This document shows, one piece after another, positions 46,807 through 54,220 of a DNA stretch of 64,000 nucleotides; the first letter of the stretch is position 1, and each line of letters opens with the position of its first letter. This DNA comes from Dyadobacter sp. 676 (lineage in GTDB: Bacteria > Bacteroidota > Bacteroidia > Cytophagales > Spirosomataceae), in NCBI RefSeq assembly GCF_040448675.1, contig NZ_CP159289.1:3497001-3561000 (forward strand), given 5' to 3'. Position numbers and translations under genes: made by a program. Below the pieces are notes generated by a model. It was not told the DNA's origin. It saw only the letters and a program-made list of their open reading frames with translations, and did no database searches.

Positions 46807-47097
46807 CTACTTCGCAGGCCGTATGAGTTTTGACATAAATTCGTAGCCTTCGCTGTTCAATGACATTCCGTAGGCGATGGCTTCTATTTGACGGTACAGT
46901 TCTGAATCAATCAAAATGTCGTATTCATACATTTGTGTTAGGATGGTATCGAATGCCAAACCAACTTCATTGCATTCAAGAAGTGACCGTGCCTCGGTGC
47001 AATCTTTTTCAGTTAACCCTAGGGACTCGCACTTTGATATTAAATTATATACCTTCTTATTAAGTGATTTTCCTATCATTTTAGTTGAATAAATCAA
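46807..47097 (-). CDS. MafI-like small protein inside the IS1182 element
   Basis: A 96-aa acidic helical protein. The segment ARSLLECNEVGLAFDTILTQ with MYEYDILIDSELYRQIEAIA resembles the MafI family of small immunity proteins from polymorphic toxin loci. The similarity is by eye and moderate. It lies between the left terminal repeat and the transposase start of the IS1182 element, on the opposite strand, so it moves as a passenger. No toxin gene is next to it. If it is an immunity protein, it is an orphan; a role in transposition is another option. ATG at 47097; a second ATG at codon 7 is possible. Confidence 0.55.
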   Translation of the reverse strand: MIYSTKMIGKSLNKKVYNLISKCESLGLTEKDCTEARSLLECNEVGLAFDTILTQMYEYDILIDSELYRQIEAIAYGMSLNSEGYEFMSKLIRPAK

Positions 47098-47314
47098 ATT
47101 AAATACTTCATTGTCAACGTGAAAATTTGTAACTTCAGGAATGCAAGGAAAGAAAAATTACTCGGAAAAGCTGTTCGTCAGCTTCCAACTTTCAGATCGT
47201 ATTCCGAAGGAAAACTTTTATCGAAGGATCGGTGAAACACTCGACATGCAGTTTTTATTATAATACTCCCAGAAATCTGGACAGCTGCTTAAATTTCTAA
47301 CTTAGTAGCTGACT

Positions 47315-47602
47315 ATGAAAAAGGAACGTAGAAAATTCAGTGCGAGCTTCAAAGCCAAAGTGGCTATTGAAGCGATTAAAGAGGTTCAGACCGTGCAGGA
47401 ATTGGCCTCCAAGTACGAGATTCATCCAACACAGATAGCTGCCTGGAAGCGAGAGTTTCTGGAAAAGGCTGAATTAGTTTTCAGTAAAGAGGCACCCACC
47501 ACTGGTAATGAATCCGAAAACACAAAAGAGAAGGAATTGTATTCTAAAATCGGTGAACTTCAAGTCCAAGTCGATTTTTTAAAAAAGGTCTTGGGGAAAT
47601 GA
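47315..47602 (+). CDS. IS3 OrfA (copy 2)
   Basis: Identical 95-aa protein to the OrfA at 36271-36558: a helix-turn-helix DNA-binding protein with a leucine-zipper end. The slippery A6G lies at 47581-47587 for -1 frameshifting into orfB. The frame is intact. Confidence 0.93.
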   Translation: MKKERRKFSASFKAKVAIEAIKEVQTVQELASKYEIHPTQIAAWKREFLEKAELVFSKEAPTTGNESENTKEKELYSKIGELQVQVDFLKKVLGK

Positions 47603-48444
47603 GTGTTATGGAGAAACGCGGACTTGTTTCCCCTGAGTACCCTGAGCTAAGCGTCTCGGCACAGTGCAAATTGATTGGTTTACAGCGTAGTAGCTATTAC
47701 TTTAGGCCGAGAGGTCAGTCTCTGTTAAACCAGCGATTGATGAAGGCCATTGATCGCCAGTTTCTAGAGTGCCCGTTTTATGGCGTAGAACGCATGCGTG
47801 ATTACCTGATCGGACTGGGATATCCTGTTGGTGTGAAGCGGGTGAGAAGACTTTATAGACTTATGAATTTGCGCACAATTTATCCCAAGCGCAATCTAAG
47901 CAAATCCAAACCAACAGATTACAAATATCCATATTTGCTGAAGGGGTTGAAGATTGAGCGCCCCAATCAGGTCTGGCAAGCCGATATATCTTATATTCCA
48001 ATGTTCAGAGGATTTATGTACATGTTCGCCATTATTGACGTTTACAGCCGTCGAATTGTGGGATGGAGTATCTCCAATACAATGAGTATGGAATGGTGCC
48101 GGGAAACGCTTTTGGATACGATCCGTACACAGGGAAAGCCCGAAATATTCAATACCGACCAGGGTAGCCAATTCACAAGTCAGGGTTTTATTAAGCCGCT
48201 CTTAGAGAAAGGGATACAAATTTCTATGGACGGAAAAGGACGGGCCCTAGACAATGTTTTCATCGAAAGATTTTGGAGGTCGCTCAAACAAGAGTACATA
48301 TACTTAAATCCTCCAAATGGCGGGATGGATTTGTATCGGGGAGTAAAAGCATATGTGGAATTTTACAACCGTCGACGCAAACACACAGGAACCGGGTACA
48401 TTCCCGATGAATTGTTTTTCCAGATCAATGCAAAAGCATCCTAA
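47599..48444 (+). CDS. IS3 OrfB (copy 2)
   Basis: Identical 281-aa DDE transposase to the OrfB at 36555-37400, overlapping orfA by 4 bp. All catalytic residues are kept, so it could supply transposase for both copies. Confidence 0.95.
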   Translation: MSVMEKRGLVSPEYPELSVSAQCKLIGLQRSSYYFRPRGQSLLNQRLMKAIDRQFLECPFYGVERMRDYLIGLGYPVGVKRVRRLYRLMNLRTIYPKRNLSKSKPTDYKYPYLLKGLKIERPNQVWQADISYIPMFRGFMYMFAIIDVYSRRIVGWSISNTMSMEWCRETLLDTIRTQGKPEIFNTDQGSQFTSQGFIKPLLEKGIQISMDGKGRALDNVFIERFWRSLKQEYIYLNPPNGGMDLYRGVKAYVEFYNRRRKHTGTGYIPDELFFQINAKAS

Positions 48445-49971
48445 TTAAACTTAATTTCATCCGTCGGCTGTCCAGCAAACCGGGAGTATTTCATTATACC
48501 GAGATACCAGCAACCTTTACGGTAAAACCGGCAACCCATCGATCGATCCCGTTGTGTTCTTCAAGTTAATGCTGACCGGTTATTTGGAGAACATCACATC
48601 TGATCGTCGTCTGATCGAGCATTGCTCGATGCGAATGGACATTCTTTACTTTTTAGGCTACGATATTGATGAGCAGCTGCCTTGGCATTCGACTATCAGC
48701 AGAACCAGGCAACTATATCCCGCCACCGTTTTTGAAAGTCTGTTCGATAAGGTTTTTGCTATGTGTGTTGACAAAGGGATGGTCAGTGGACATACTCAAG
48801 CCTTGGATTCCGCCCCCGTCAAAGCGAATGCCTCAATGGAAAGTCTTGAATTGAAACGGCCATTTCAATCAATCAAGAACCACTTTGAGAATGTTGATGC
48901 TGAAAATCAACAGCAGATAAGCACTGGCATAGCTTCGCCCGTGGGGTTAATAACTGCGCCCTCACATCATCTCAGGCGCATGAAATCTCACCAGGAAAAA
49001 CTTCGCGAAAACCCTGTAAGTGCTAGCGGCGCTGCTCACGAAAGAGCACAGCTGTTCAGCAATAAGACACATTACAATCCCCACGATCCAGATGCACGGA
49101 TTTCAGTAAAGCCTGGCAAAGCAAGAAAACTCAATTATCACTGTAGTATGGCAGTCGATACAGGCCAAGGGGTAATCAGCCATATACAGGCAGATTTTGC
49201 CGATGGGAGAGATAGTCAGTATTTGCCAGCAATGACTGAAAAGGTCGAAAGCCGGCTAAAGGTGAATGAACTGTGCATGACAGATCTGCTAGCAGATGGC
49301 GGTTACTCCAACGGTTACAATTATGAATACTTGGAATCACGAAACATCACAGCCTGGATACCTGTTTTTGGAAAGTACAAACCGGAAAGGGAATGGGTCA
49401 CCTACGACAGGCAAGAGGATGTTTTTATCTGCACAATGAATAAGAAAATTCCATTTAAAGGCTTCGGCCGAACTTCCGATGGACAGCCAATAAAGAATTA
49501 TCGGGCTTCTAAAAAAGATTGCATTCCCTGCGTTCTCAAAGATTCTTGTACCCCTAAGTCCCTATTTAAAAGAATATTCACAACAACCTATGAAGATTAT
49601 TACTATCGAGCTCATGAAAGGCAACACAGCAGGCAAGGCAAACAGATGAAACGACTGCGACAGAGTACAATTGAGCCGGTCTTTGGAAGCCTGGTTCATC
49701 ATTACGGGTTAAGCAAAATCAATGTTCTAGGAAAAGCTGCCGCTCACAAGGTGATGCTGATGTCGGCCATATGCTTCAATCTTAAAAAGTACCTTAAAAC
49801 ATTTAATAGGAAATGGGTGCAGAGTGCATCAAAAGAGGCCGTAGGGCATTGTGATGCTACGTTCCTAGTGCCTTTTAATCGCGTTGACTTGACCTCATGA
49901 AATTCTCGGTAAAGTACCTATTGAAATTCACTCACCAGAAATTTCCTGCTAGTTGTGCAACGGCCACGACC

Positions 49972-50158
49972 GTATAATCGAACACTGGTCGAGCTAGTCG
50001 ATCAAAGATTTTGATGCCTTTTATGGAAGTCGAAGTCTTAAATTAGGCGCGATAAGTACGACGACAACAAGAAAAACTCAATGAACCTGAGAAAAAATGT
50101 TCGACCTATGTTCGACCTAATGAAAAAGCCACTTACAACTCTCGGTCATAAGTGGCTG
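49972..50158. other. Right end of the element: arm-like repeat and terminator
   Basis: No gene. It holds the 24-bp unit of two tandem ATGTTCGACCT copies at 50097-50120, matching 29493-29516 at the other end. A stem AGCCACTTA (50127-50135) with TAAGTGGCT (50149-50157) acts as terminator for tRNA-Pro on the minus strand. Sequence from about 50006 resembles the chromosomal flank left of attL. Confidence 0.6.
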
Positions 50159-50210
50159 ATTTTCAATGTCGGGATGACAAGATTCGAACTTGCGACCCCT
50201 AGCACCCCAT
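50159..50210. repeat. Right attachment site (attR), 52-bp repeat
   Basis: Identical to 29326-29377. Here the repeat forms the 3' part of the complete tRNA-Pro, so the incoming element restored the tRNA with its own copy of the 3' end. Confidence 0.92.
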
Positions 50211-50242
50211 GCTAGTGCGCTACCGGACTGCGCTACATCCCG
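50169..50242 (-). tRNA. tRNA-Pro(GGG)
   Basis: A 74-nt cloverleaf on the minus strand. Acceptor CGGGATG pairs with CATCCCG, D arm GCGC...GCGC, anticodon stem CTAGC/GCTAG with loop ATGGGGT (anticodon GGG), T loop TTCGAAT, discriminator A. It is the insertion target of the element. Its 5' half is chromosomal and its 3' half lies in attR. Confidence 0.95.
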
Positions 50243-50246
50243 AGAT

Positions 50247-50488
50247 TTACAGATTAATATCCTGCAAATATCTTTTTATCCCCTTTTTTTAATTTTCGAT
50301 TCTAAGTGGACTGCTTCTGACCGGTCCGGGCATTCAAACGACTGAATCAATTTCCAAGGGACTCCCTTTGATGTGAAATTAACGCGTCCTTCATTATGCC
50401 TTTGCAGCCTACTTCCCAGATCCTGCGTTTGCCCAACGTAGTACTTATTCAAAACATCGCTAAACAAGATGTAAACTACGTAGGCCAT
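50247..50488 (-). pseudogene. GIY-YIG nuclease-like protein, frame broken near the end
   Basis: A small GIY-YIG domain protein (UPF0213/YhbQ-like), 80 aa when repaired. It shows VVYILFSDVLNKYYVGQTQD (the GIY-YIG motif as VYI...YYVG), RLQRHNEGR and ESKIKKRG. The frame stops at 50276 after KIKKRG. Restoring one base in the AGGGG run gives GIKRYLQDINL and a stop at 50247, the usual ending. So one base is missing from a G run. Biological role of these small proteins is unclear; some act on DNA. It lies between tRNA-Pro and a half tRNA. Confidence 0.8.
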
Positions 50489-50512
50489 TGCTCAAAAATC
50501 CGTGTGTGTATG

Positions 50513-50563
50513 GCGACCCTCCCGCTGCAAGCGGGATGCGCTACCGGACTGCGCTACATCCCG
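50513..50563 (-). pseudogene. 5' half of a second tRNA
   Basis: On the minus strand the acceptor 5' strand CGGGATG, D arm and variable-loop end GGGTCGC are the same as in tRNA-Pro. The anticodon stem TCCCG/CGGGA holds TGC, not a proline anticodon. The T arm and the 3' acceptor strand are missing and unrelated sequence follows. It is probably a remnant of tandem tRNAs or of an older integration or deletion event. Confidence 0.65.
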
Positions 50564-50686
50564 GATTCTCCTGAATGCCTTTCAGCAATTCTTTGGGGTT
50601 GCAAATCTAAGAATGTTTTGGATTATTGTTCATTTCAGGTTGAAAAAATTTGAAATAACCTGAAATGAACAATAACCCTGTCGCAT

Positions 50687-53600
50687 TTAGATTGTTTCGT
50701 TCCGCCAATTCGGATTCACCGCCTCCGGTTCTCCTTTCCTGAACCACTTATCGCGGACGCGCTCGTTGACATAATACATGCAAGGAACCATTACGAGAGT
50801 TAGTATGGTGGAGAATGTAAGACCGAAAATAATCGTCCAGGCCAGAATATTCCAGAAAACCGAACTCGGGCCGCCGACGATCAGGTGCGGTTCCAGATCA
50901 CGGAAGAGGCCCACGAAGTCGACTGTTATCCCCAATGCAAGCGGTACCAGGCCAAGTACCGCCGCGGAGGCTGTCAGCAGTACGGGGGTCAGACGGATCG
51001 CGCCGCCCTCGATAATGGCTTCGCGCATCGGGTACCCGCGCCCGCGGAGCTCTTCGATGAATTCGATGAGCAGGATTCCGTTTTTCACCACAATACCGGC
51101 CAATGCGATGATACCCACGCCCGACATGATCACCGAGAAGTCTTTCTGGAAGATCACAAAGCCCAGCAATACGCCGATCAGTGAAAGCACGATGGTGAAG
51201 AAAATAATGAATGGCTTGATAACCGAGTTGAACTGCGTTGCCAGGATGAGGTAAATCAGCATAATAGCGGCACCGAATGCGGTCCCGAGGAACGCCATGG
51301 ACTCGGCCTGCTCTTCCTGTTCGCCGCCCATTTTGATGGTATAGCCATTCGGGACTTCCATTTCCTCAACGAGGTTCTGAATCTGGGCCACGATTTCGTT
51401 GGCGTTATAACCGGGTAATACATCCGAGCCTAAGGTAACGATCCGTCGCTGGTCCTGACGGTTGATCTGGCTGAATGTGGTCGAGTAATGAATATTCGCC
51501 ACCGAAGTAATGGGTACCTGGCGCAATGCACCGCCCATATTCATATCGCGGTAAACCACATTCAGGCTCAACAGTTTCTCAATTTGTTCGCGGTCGTCTT
51601 TTTCAAGTCTTACCATGATCGGATATTCATCCTTGTCGTCACGGAATTTGGAAACTTCCAGACCAAACAACGCGGTACGAACGGCCAAGGCGATCTGCTG
51701 CGAACTGATGCCTTCACGCTGCGCTTTCTCCCGGTCGATATCAATTACAATTTCAGGCTTGTTCGTAACGAGATCGGAACGGAGCTGGTCAATGCCTTCA
51801 ATGCCCGATTCCTGTACCTTTTTAAGAACATCTTTTTCCAGTTTTTGAAGTACTTCAAACTCATCGCCCGAAATTTCGATAGAAATAGGCTTACCCGTAG
51901 GAGGACCTACCGCTTCGCGCTCCACGGAAATTTCGGCCCCGGGAATGCCCGAAACAGCATCCCGGATCTTGCGCAGGATTACCTCCGAAGACCGGCCGCC
52001 GCGTTCGGTGCCATACACGAACGCGACCGTCACTTTCGATTTATGCGGCGTAGCCGAACGATCGGGGTTATATGGGTCGCCCGCGTTTTTACCTACGTTG
52101 GCGATCACGGAGTTGACCATATCCATCGCCTTTTCTTTTTCCAGCACTTCAAAAACACGTTTTTCGATGATCTTGGTCACAGAGTCGGTTACGCGGGCGT
52201 CGGTTCCGATAGGCAGTTTGTTATAAACATACACATAATCGGGGTCACCGCTGGGGAAGAACAATACTTTGGGTTGGGCAATGCCGGTGATTATGAATGT
52301 GGCAATCAGCAGAAGGAAAACACCGATAATCGCGAATACCGGCCGCCAACCTCTCAAAAGCCAGTCAATGAGCCTCCGATAGCCGTTTTTCAAGGCAGGT
52401 AAGAGGTGATCCTGGAAGGGAACGAGGATTCTCGGTGTCAGAATGTAGTGGTTGAAAATCCAGAGAATCAGAATGAATACAAAGAAATTGCCGATACCAC
52501 GGTCGATGAGATAGCCCAGCAATGCAGCTACCACCAGTATGATCACGGGCCTGCGGATAGCCTTGAAACTTGTATCGTGGGCCTCTTTTTCCTCTTCATG
52601 GCGGCCCATGAACGACACGGCGAATACCGGGTTCATTACATAGGCTACGAAAAGCGACGCTCCCAGTGTGATGATGAGCGTCAGAGGCATGAATTTCATA
52701 AACTCTCCGACGATTCCCGACCAGAAAAGCAGGGGGAAAAACGGCGCAATGGTTGTCAATGTACCGGAAAGTACCGGGATAAACACCTCGCCAGCCGCCG
52801 CTTTTACCGCTTGCTGGATCGTCCAGTCCTTGTGCTGGTTGAACAAGCGGTGCGTGTTTTCGATTACCACGATCGCGTCGTCCACAACAAGCCCGATACC
52901 GAGCAGGAATGCGAAGAGCACGATGGTGTTCAATGTAAATTCCGTTCCGACCATCGGGCCGATAATCGGCATCAATACAAATGCAACCAACGCGGATAAC
53001 GGCACCGAAAGCCCCACGAAGATCGCGTCGCGCACGCCCATGAAGAACATCAGTACAAGGACCACGAAAATAAAGCCCAGTACGACGGTGTTGATCAGGT
53101 CATGCAAATCGGCGCGGGTCTGGATCGACTGGTCGGCAGTGATTTTAATGTCCAAACCGGCAGGAAAGCGGTTTTCCTTGAAATCGGCGATTACATCTTC
53201 GATTTTATCCGCCGCGTCAACAAGGTTTTCGCCCGACCGTTTGATTACGTTCAGGGTGATTACCGATTTGTTGGCCAGCCGTGCGAAATCCTGTTGCTCT
53301 TCAAAGCTGTCGACTACCTCCGCAATGTCGCCAAGGCGGACGGTGGCGCCTGTTGCGGTGCGGATGCGGATATTCGCCATGTCGTTTACGTTGGTATATT
53401 CGCCTTTCACCCGCAAGGTCCGGCGTACCCCTTCCACGTTGAGTTCGCCCCCCGAAACGTTGATGTTTTCACCCTGGACCGCCGTTTGTATGTCATAAAA
53501 TGTGAGACCGGTCGCCTTCATACGGTCCAGGTTCACATTGATCTGGATTTCGCGGTTCAAAGCACCGAGAATGTCCACACGGGTAATTTCAGGCAATGCT

Positions 53601-54118
53601 TCGATCCCATCCTGCAAATCTTCGGCATATTCTTTCAGTTGTTTCAGAGAATAATTGCCGGCGATGTTGACGTTCATGATCGGGAACTCCGAGAAATTCA
53701 CGTCCTGGGCCGTGGGGCCGGAGTCGAGGTTTTGGGGCAAGTCGGTCTTCGCCTTATCCACCGCGTCCCTCACCCGCTGCAAAGCCACTTCGACGGCCAC
53801 ATCCGGCGTAAATTCCACCAGGATTACCGAAACGTCCTGCAATGCATTGGATTTGATCTTTTTAACCCCGTTGAGGGATTTGAGCTGTTTCTCGATCGGT
53901 TTGTTGATCGTGTTTTCGATATCGGCCGGTGCAGTTCCGAAATAAACCGTGTTGATGTAAATCTGCGGGATCTTGATGTCCGGGAACTGCTCTTTCGGCA
54001 AGTTATTGTACACCATAAACCCCGCCAACGTGATGATGAACGTAAAGATGTAGATCGTCGTCCTGTTCTCTACGCACCAGTTGGTGAATCCAAGGGTTTT
54101 ATATTCGTTAAATTTCAT
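50687..54118 (-). CDS. RND efflux pump inner-membrane protein (AcrB/MexB-like)
   Basis: A proton-driven exporter, 1,143 aa from ATG 54118 (MKFNEYKTLGFTNWCVENR); the longer reading adds unlikely residues. It has about 12 membrane helices and two large periplasmic loops. Typical segments are LPKEQFPDIKIPQIYINTVY, the helix-4 region LLGIGLVVDDAIVVIENTHR (with the proton-relay DD) and GIIALAGIVVKNGILLIEFI. Longer than AcrB by about 90 residues, mainly from a membrane-adjacent insert near residues 525-600. It is the last gene of the tetR-tolC-adaptor-pump operon. Substrate unknown; could be drugs, lipids or metals, though the DD relay favours organic compounds. Confidence 0.93.
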   Translation of the reverse strand: MKFNEYKTLGFTNWCVENRTTIYIFTFIITLAGFMVYNNLPKEQFPDIKIPQIYINTVYFGTAPADIENTINKPIEKQLKSLNGVKKIKSNALQDVSVILVEFTPDVAVEVALQRVRDAVDKAKTDLPQNLDSGPTAQDVNFSEFPIMNVNIAGNYSLKQLKEYAEDLQDGIEALPEITRVDILGALNREIQINVNLDRMKATGLTFYDIQTAVQGENINVSGGELNVEGVRRTLRVKGEYTNVNDMANIRIRTATGATVRLGDIAEVVDSFEEQQDFARLANKSVITLNVIKRSGENLVDAADKIEDVIADFKENRFPAGLDIKITADQSIQTRADLHDLINTVVLGFIFVVLVLMFFMGVRDAIFVGLSVPLSALVAFVLMPIIGPMVGTEFTLNTIVLFAFLLGIGLVVDDAIVVIENTHRLFNQHKDWTIQQAVKAAAGEVFIPVLSGTLTTIAPFFPLLFWSGIVGEFMKFMPLTLIITLGASLFVAYVMNPVFAVSFMGRHEEEKEAHDTSFKAIRRPVIILVVAALLGYLIDRGIGNFFVFILILWIFNHYILTPRILVPFQDHLLPALKNGYRRLIDWLLRGWRPVFAIIGVFLLLIATFIITGIAQPKVLFFPSGDPDYVYVYNKLPIGTDARVTDSVTKIIEKRVFEVLEKEKAMDMVNSVIANVGKNAGDPYNPDRSATPHKSKVTVAFVYGTERGGRSSEVILRKIRDAVSGIPGAEISVEREAVGPPTGKPISIEISGDEFEVLQKLEKDVLKKVQESGIEGIDQLRSDLVTNKPEIVIDIDREKAQREGISSQQIALAVRTALFGLEVSKFRDDKDEYPIMVRLEKDDREQIEKLLSLNVVYRDMNMGGALRQVPITSVANIHYSTTFSQINRQDQRRIVTLGSDVLPGYNANEIVAQIQNLVEEMEVPNGYTIKMGGEQEEQAESMAFLGTAFGAAIMLIYLILATQFNSVIKPFIIFFTIVLSLIGVLLGFVIFQKDFSVIMSGVGIIALAGIVVKNGILLIEFIEELRGRGYPMREAIIEGGAIRLTPVLLTASAAVLGLVPLALGITVDFVGLFRDLEPHLIVGGPSSVFWNILAWTIIFGLTFSTILTLVMVPCMYYVNERVRDKWFRKGEPEAVNPNWRNETI

Positions 54119-54220
54119 AATGTTGAATGACTGAATGAGTGAATAGGGAAATTGTGCATTCTTGACAATCCCTGACAATTCCTGACTACAATTGACCTGC
54201 GACGGTCGTCACTCTCCTTG

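Larger units (their letters stand above)
47259..48493 (+). mobile_element. IS3-family insertion sequence, copy 2
   Basis: 1,235 bp, equal in length to copy 1 at 36215-37449 and with identical encoded proteins. It is in the same orientation. It has a 4-bp target duplication TTAT (47255-47258 and 48494-48497) and interrupts the IS1182 transposase. The equal length and identity imply recent transposition within this replicon. Confidence 0.93.
47141..49900 (+). pseudogene. IS1182-family transposase, split by IS3
   Basis: A transposase of the DDE type. The N-terminal part (47141-47258) reads MQGKKNYSEKLFVSFQLSDR to ETLDMQFL. After IS3 it continues (48498-49900) YRDTSNLYGKTGNPSIDPVV to the end. 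Removing the IS and one TTAT copy restores an intact 506-aa frame, normal for IS1182. Catalytic region: first Asp in HTQALDSAPVKANASM, second in LLADGGYSNGYNYEYL, Glu in RQSTIEPVFGSLVHHYG. The four-cysteine segment DCIPCVLKDSCTPKS is also typical. From GTG 48554 onward a truncated product could be made, but it lacks the N-terminal domain. Confidence 0.92.
46759..49967 (+). mobile_element. IS1182-family element with passenger gene, interrupted by IS3
   Basis: Terminal inverted repeats GTGGCTGTTGCACAACT (46759-46775) and, at the right, the complement of GTGGCCGTTGCACAACT (49951-49967). A 4-bp duplication GACC flanks it (46755-46758 and 49968-49971). Without the 1,239 bp of IS3 plus duplication it would be about 1,970 bp. 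It holds a split transposase on the plus strand and a small gene on the minus strand between the left end and the transposase. It sits in decayed repeat unit R3. Confidence 0.85.
29378..50210. mobile_element. Integrative mobilizable element in tRNA-Pro(GGG), about 20.8 kb
   Basis: Bounded by the 52-bp repeats 29326-29377 and 50159-50210. The left part holds a backbone read in one direction: integrase, unknown gene, excisionase-like protein, helicase, primase, MobC, relaxase. There are no type IV secretion genes, so it would need a helper conjugative element. The right part is a patchwork: two regulatory gene sets, a decayed second integrase, IS21, IS1182-type and two identical IS3 copies. The intact tRNA-Pro is rebuilt at the right end. 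The integrase frame is broken by one base, so present-day mobility depends on whether that indel is real. Confidence 0.88.

Noticed and set aside
36215-48493. Composite transposon formed by the two IS3 copies
   Set aside because: Each copy has its own target duplication and they lie in different host genes, so they inserted independently.
48554-49900. Complete transposase starting with GTG at 48554
   Set aside because: The true N-terminus is at 47141 and is separated by IS3. The GTG is an internal codon.
53102-54130. Open frame of 342 codons on the plus strand opposite the RND pump
   Set aside because: It is a shadow of the pump gene's codon bias. No domain or start signal supports it.
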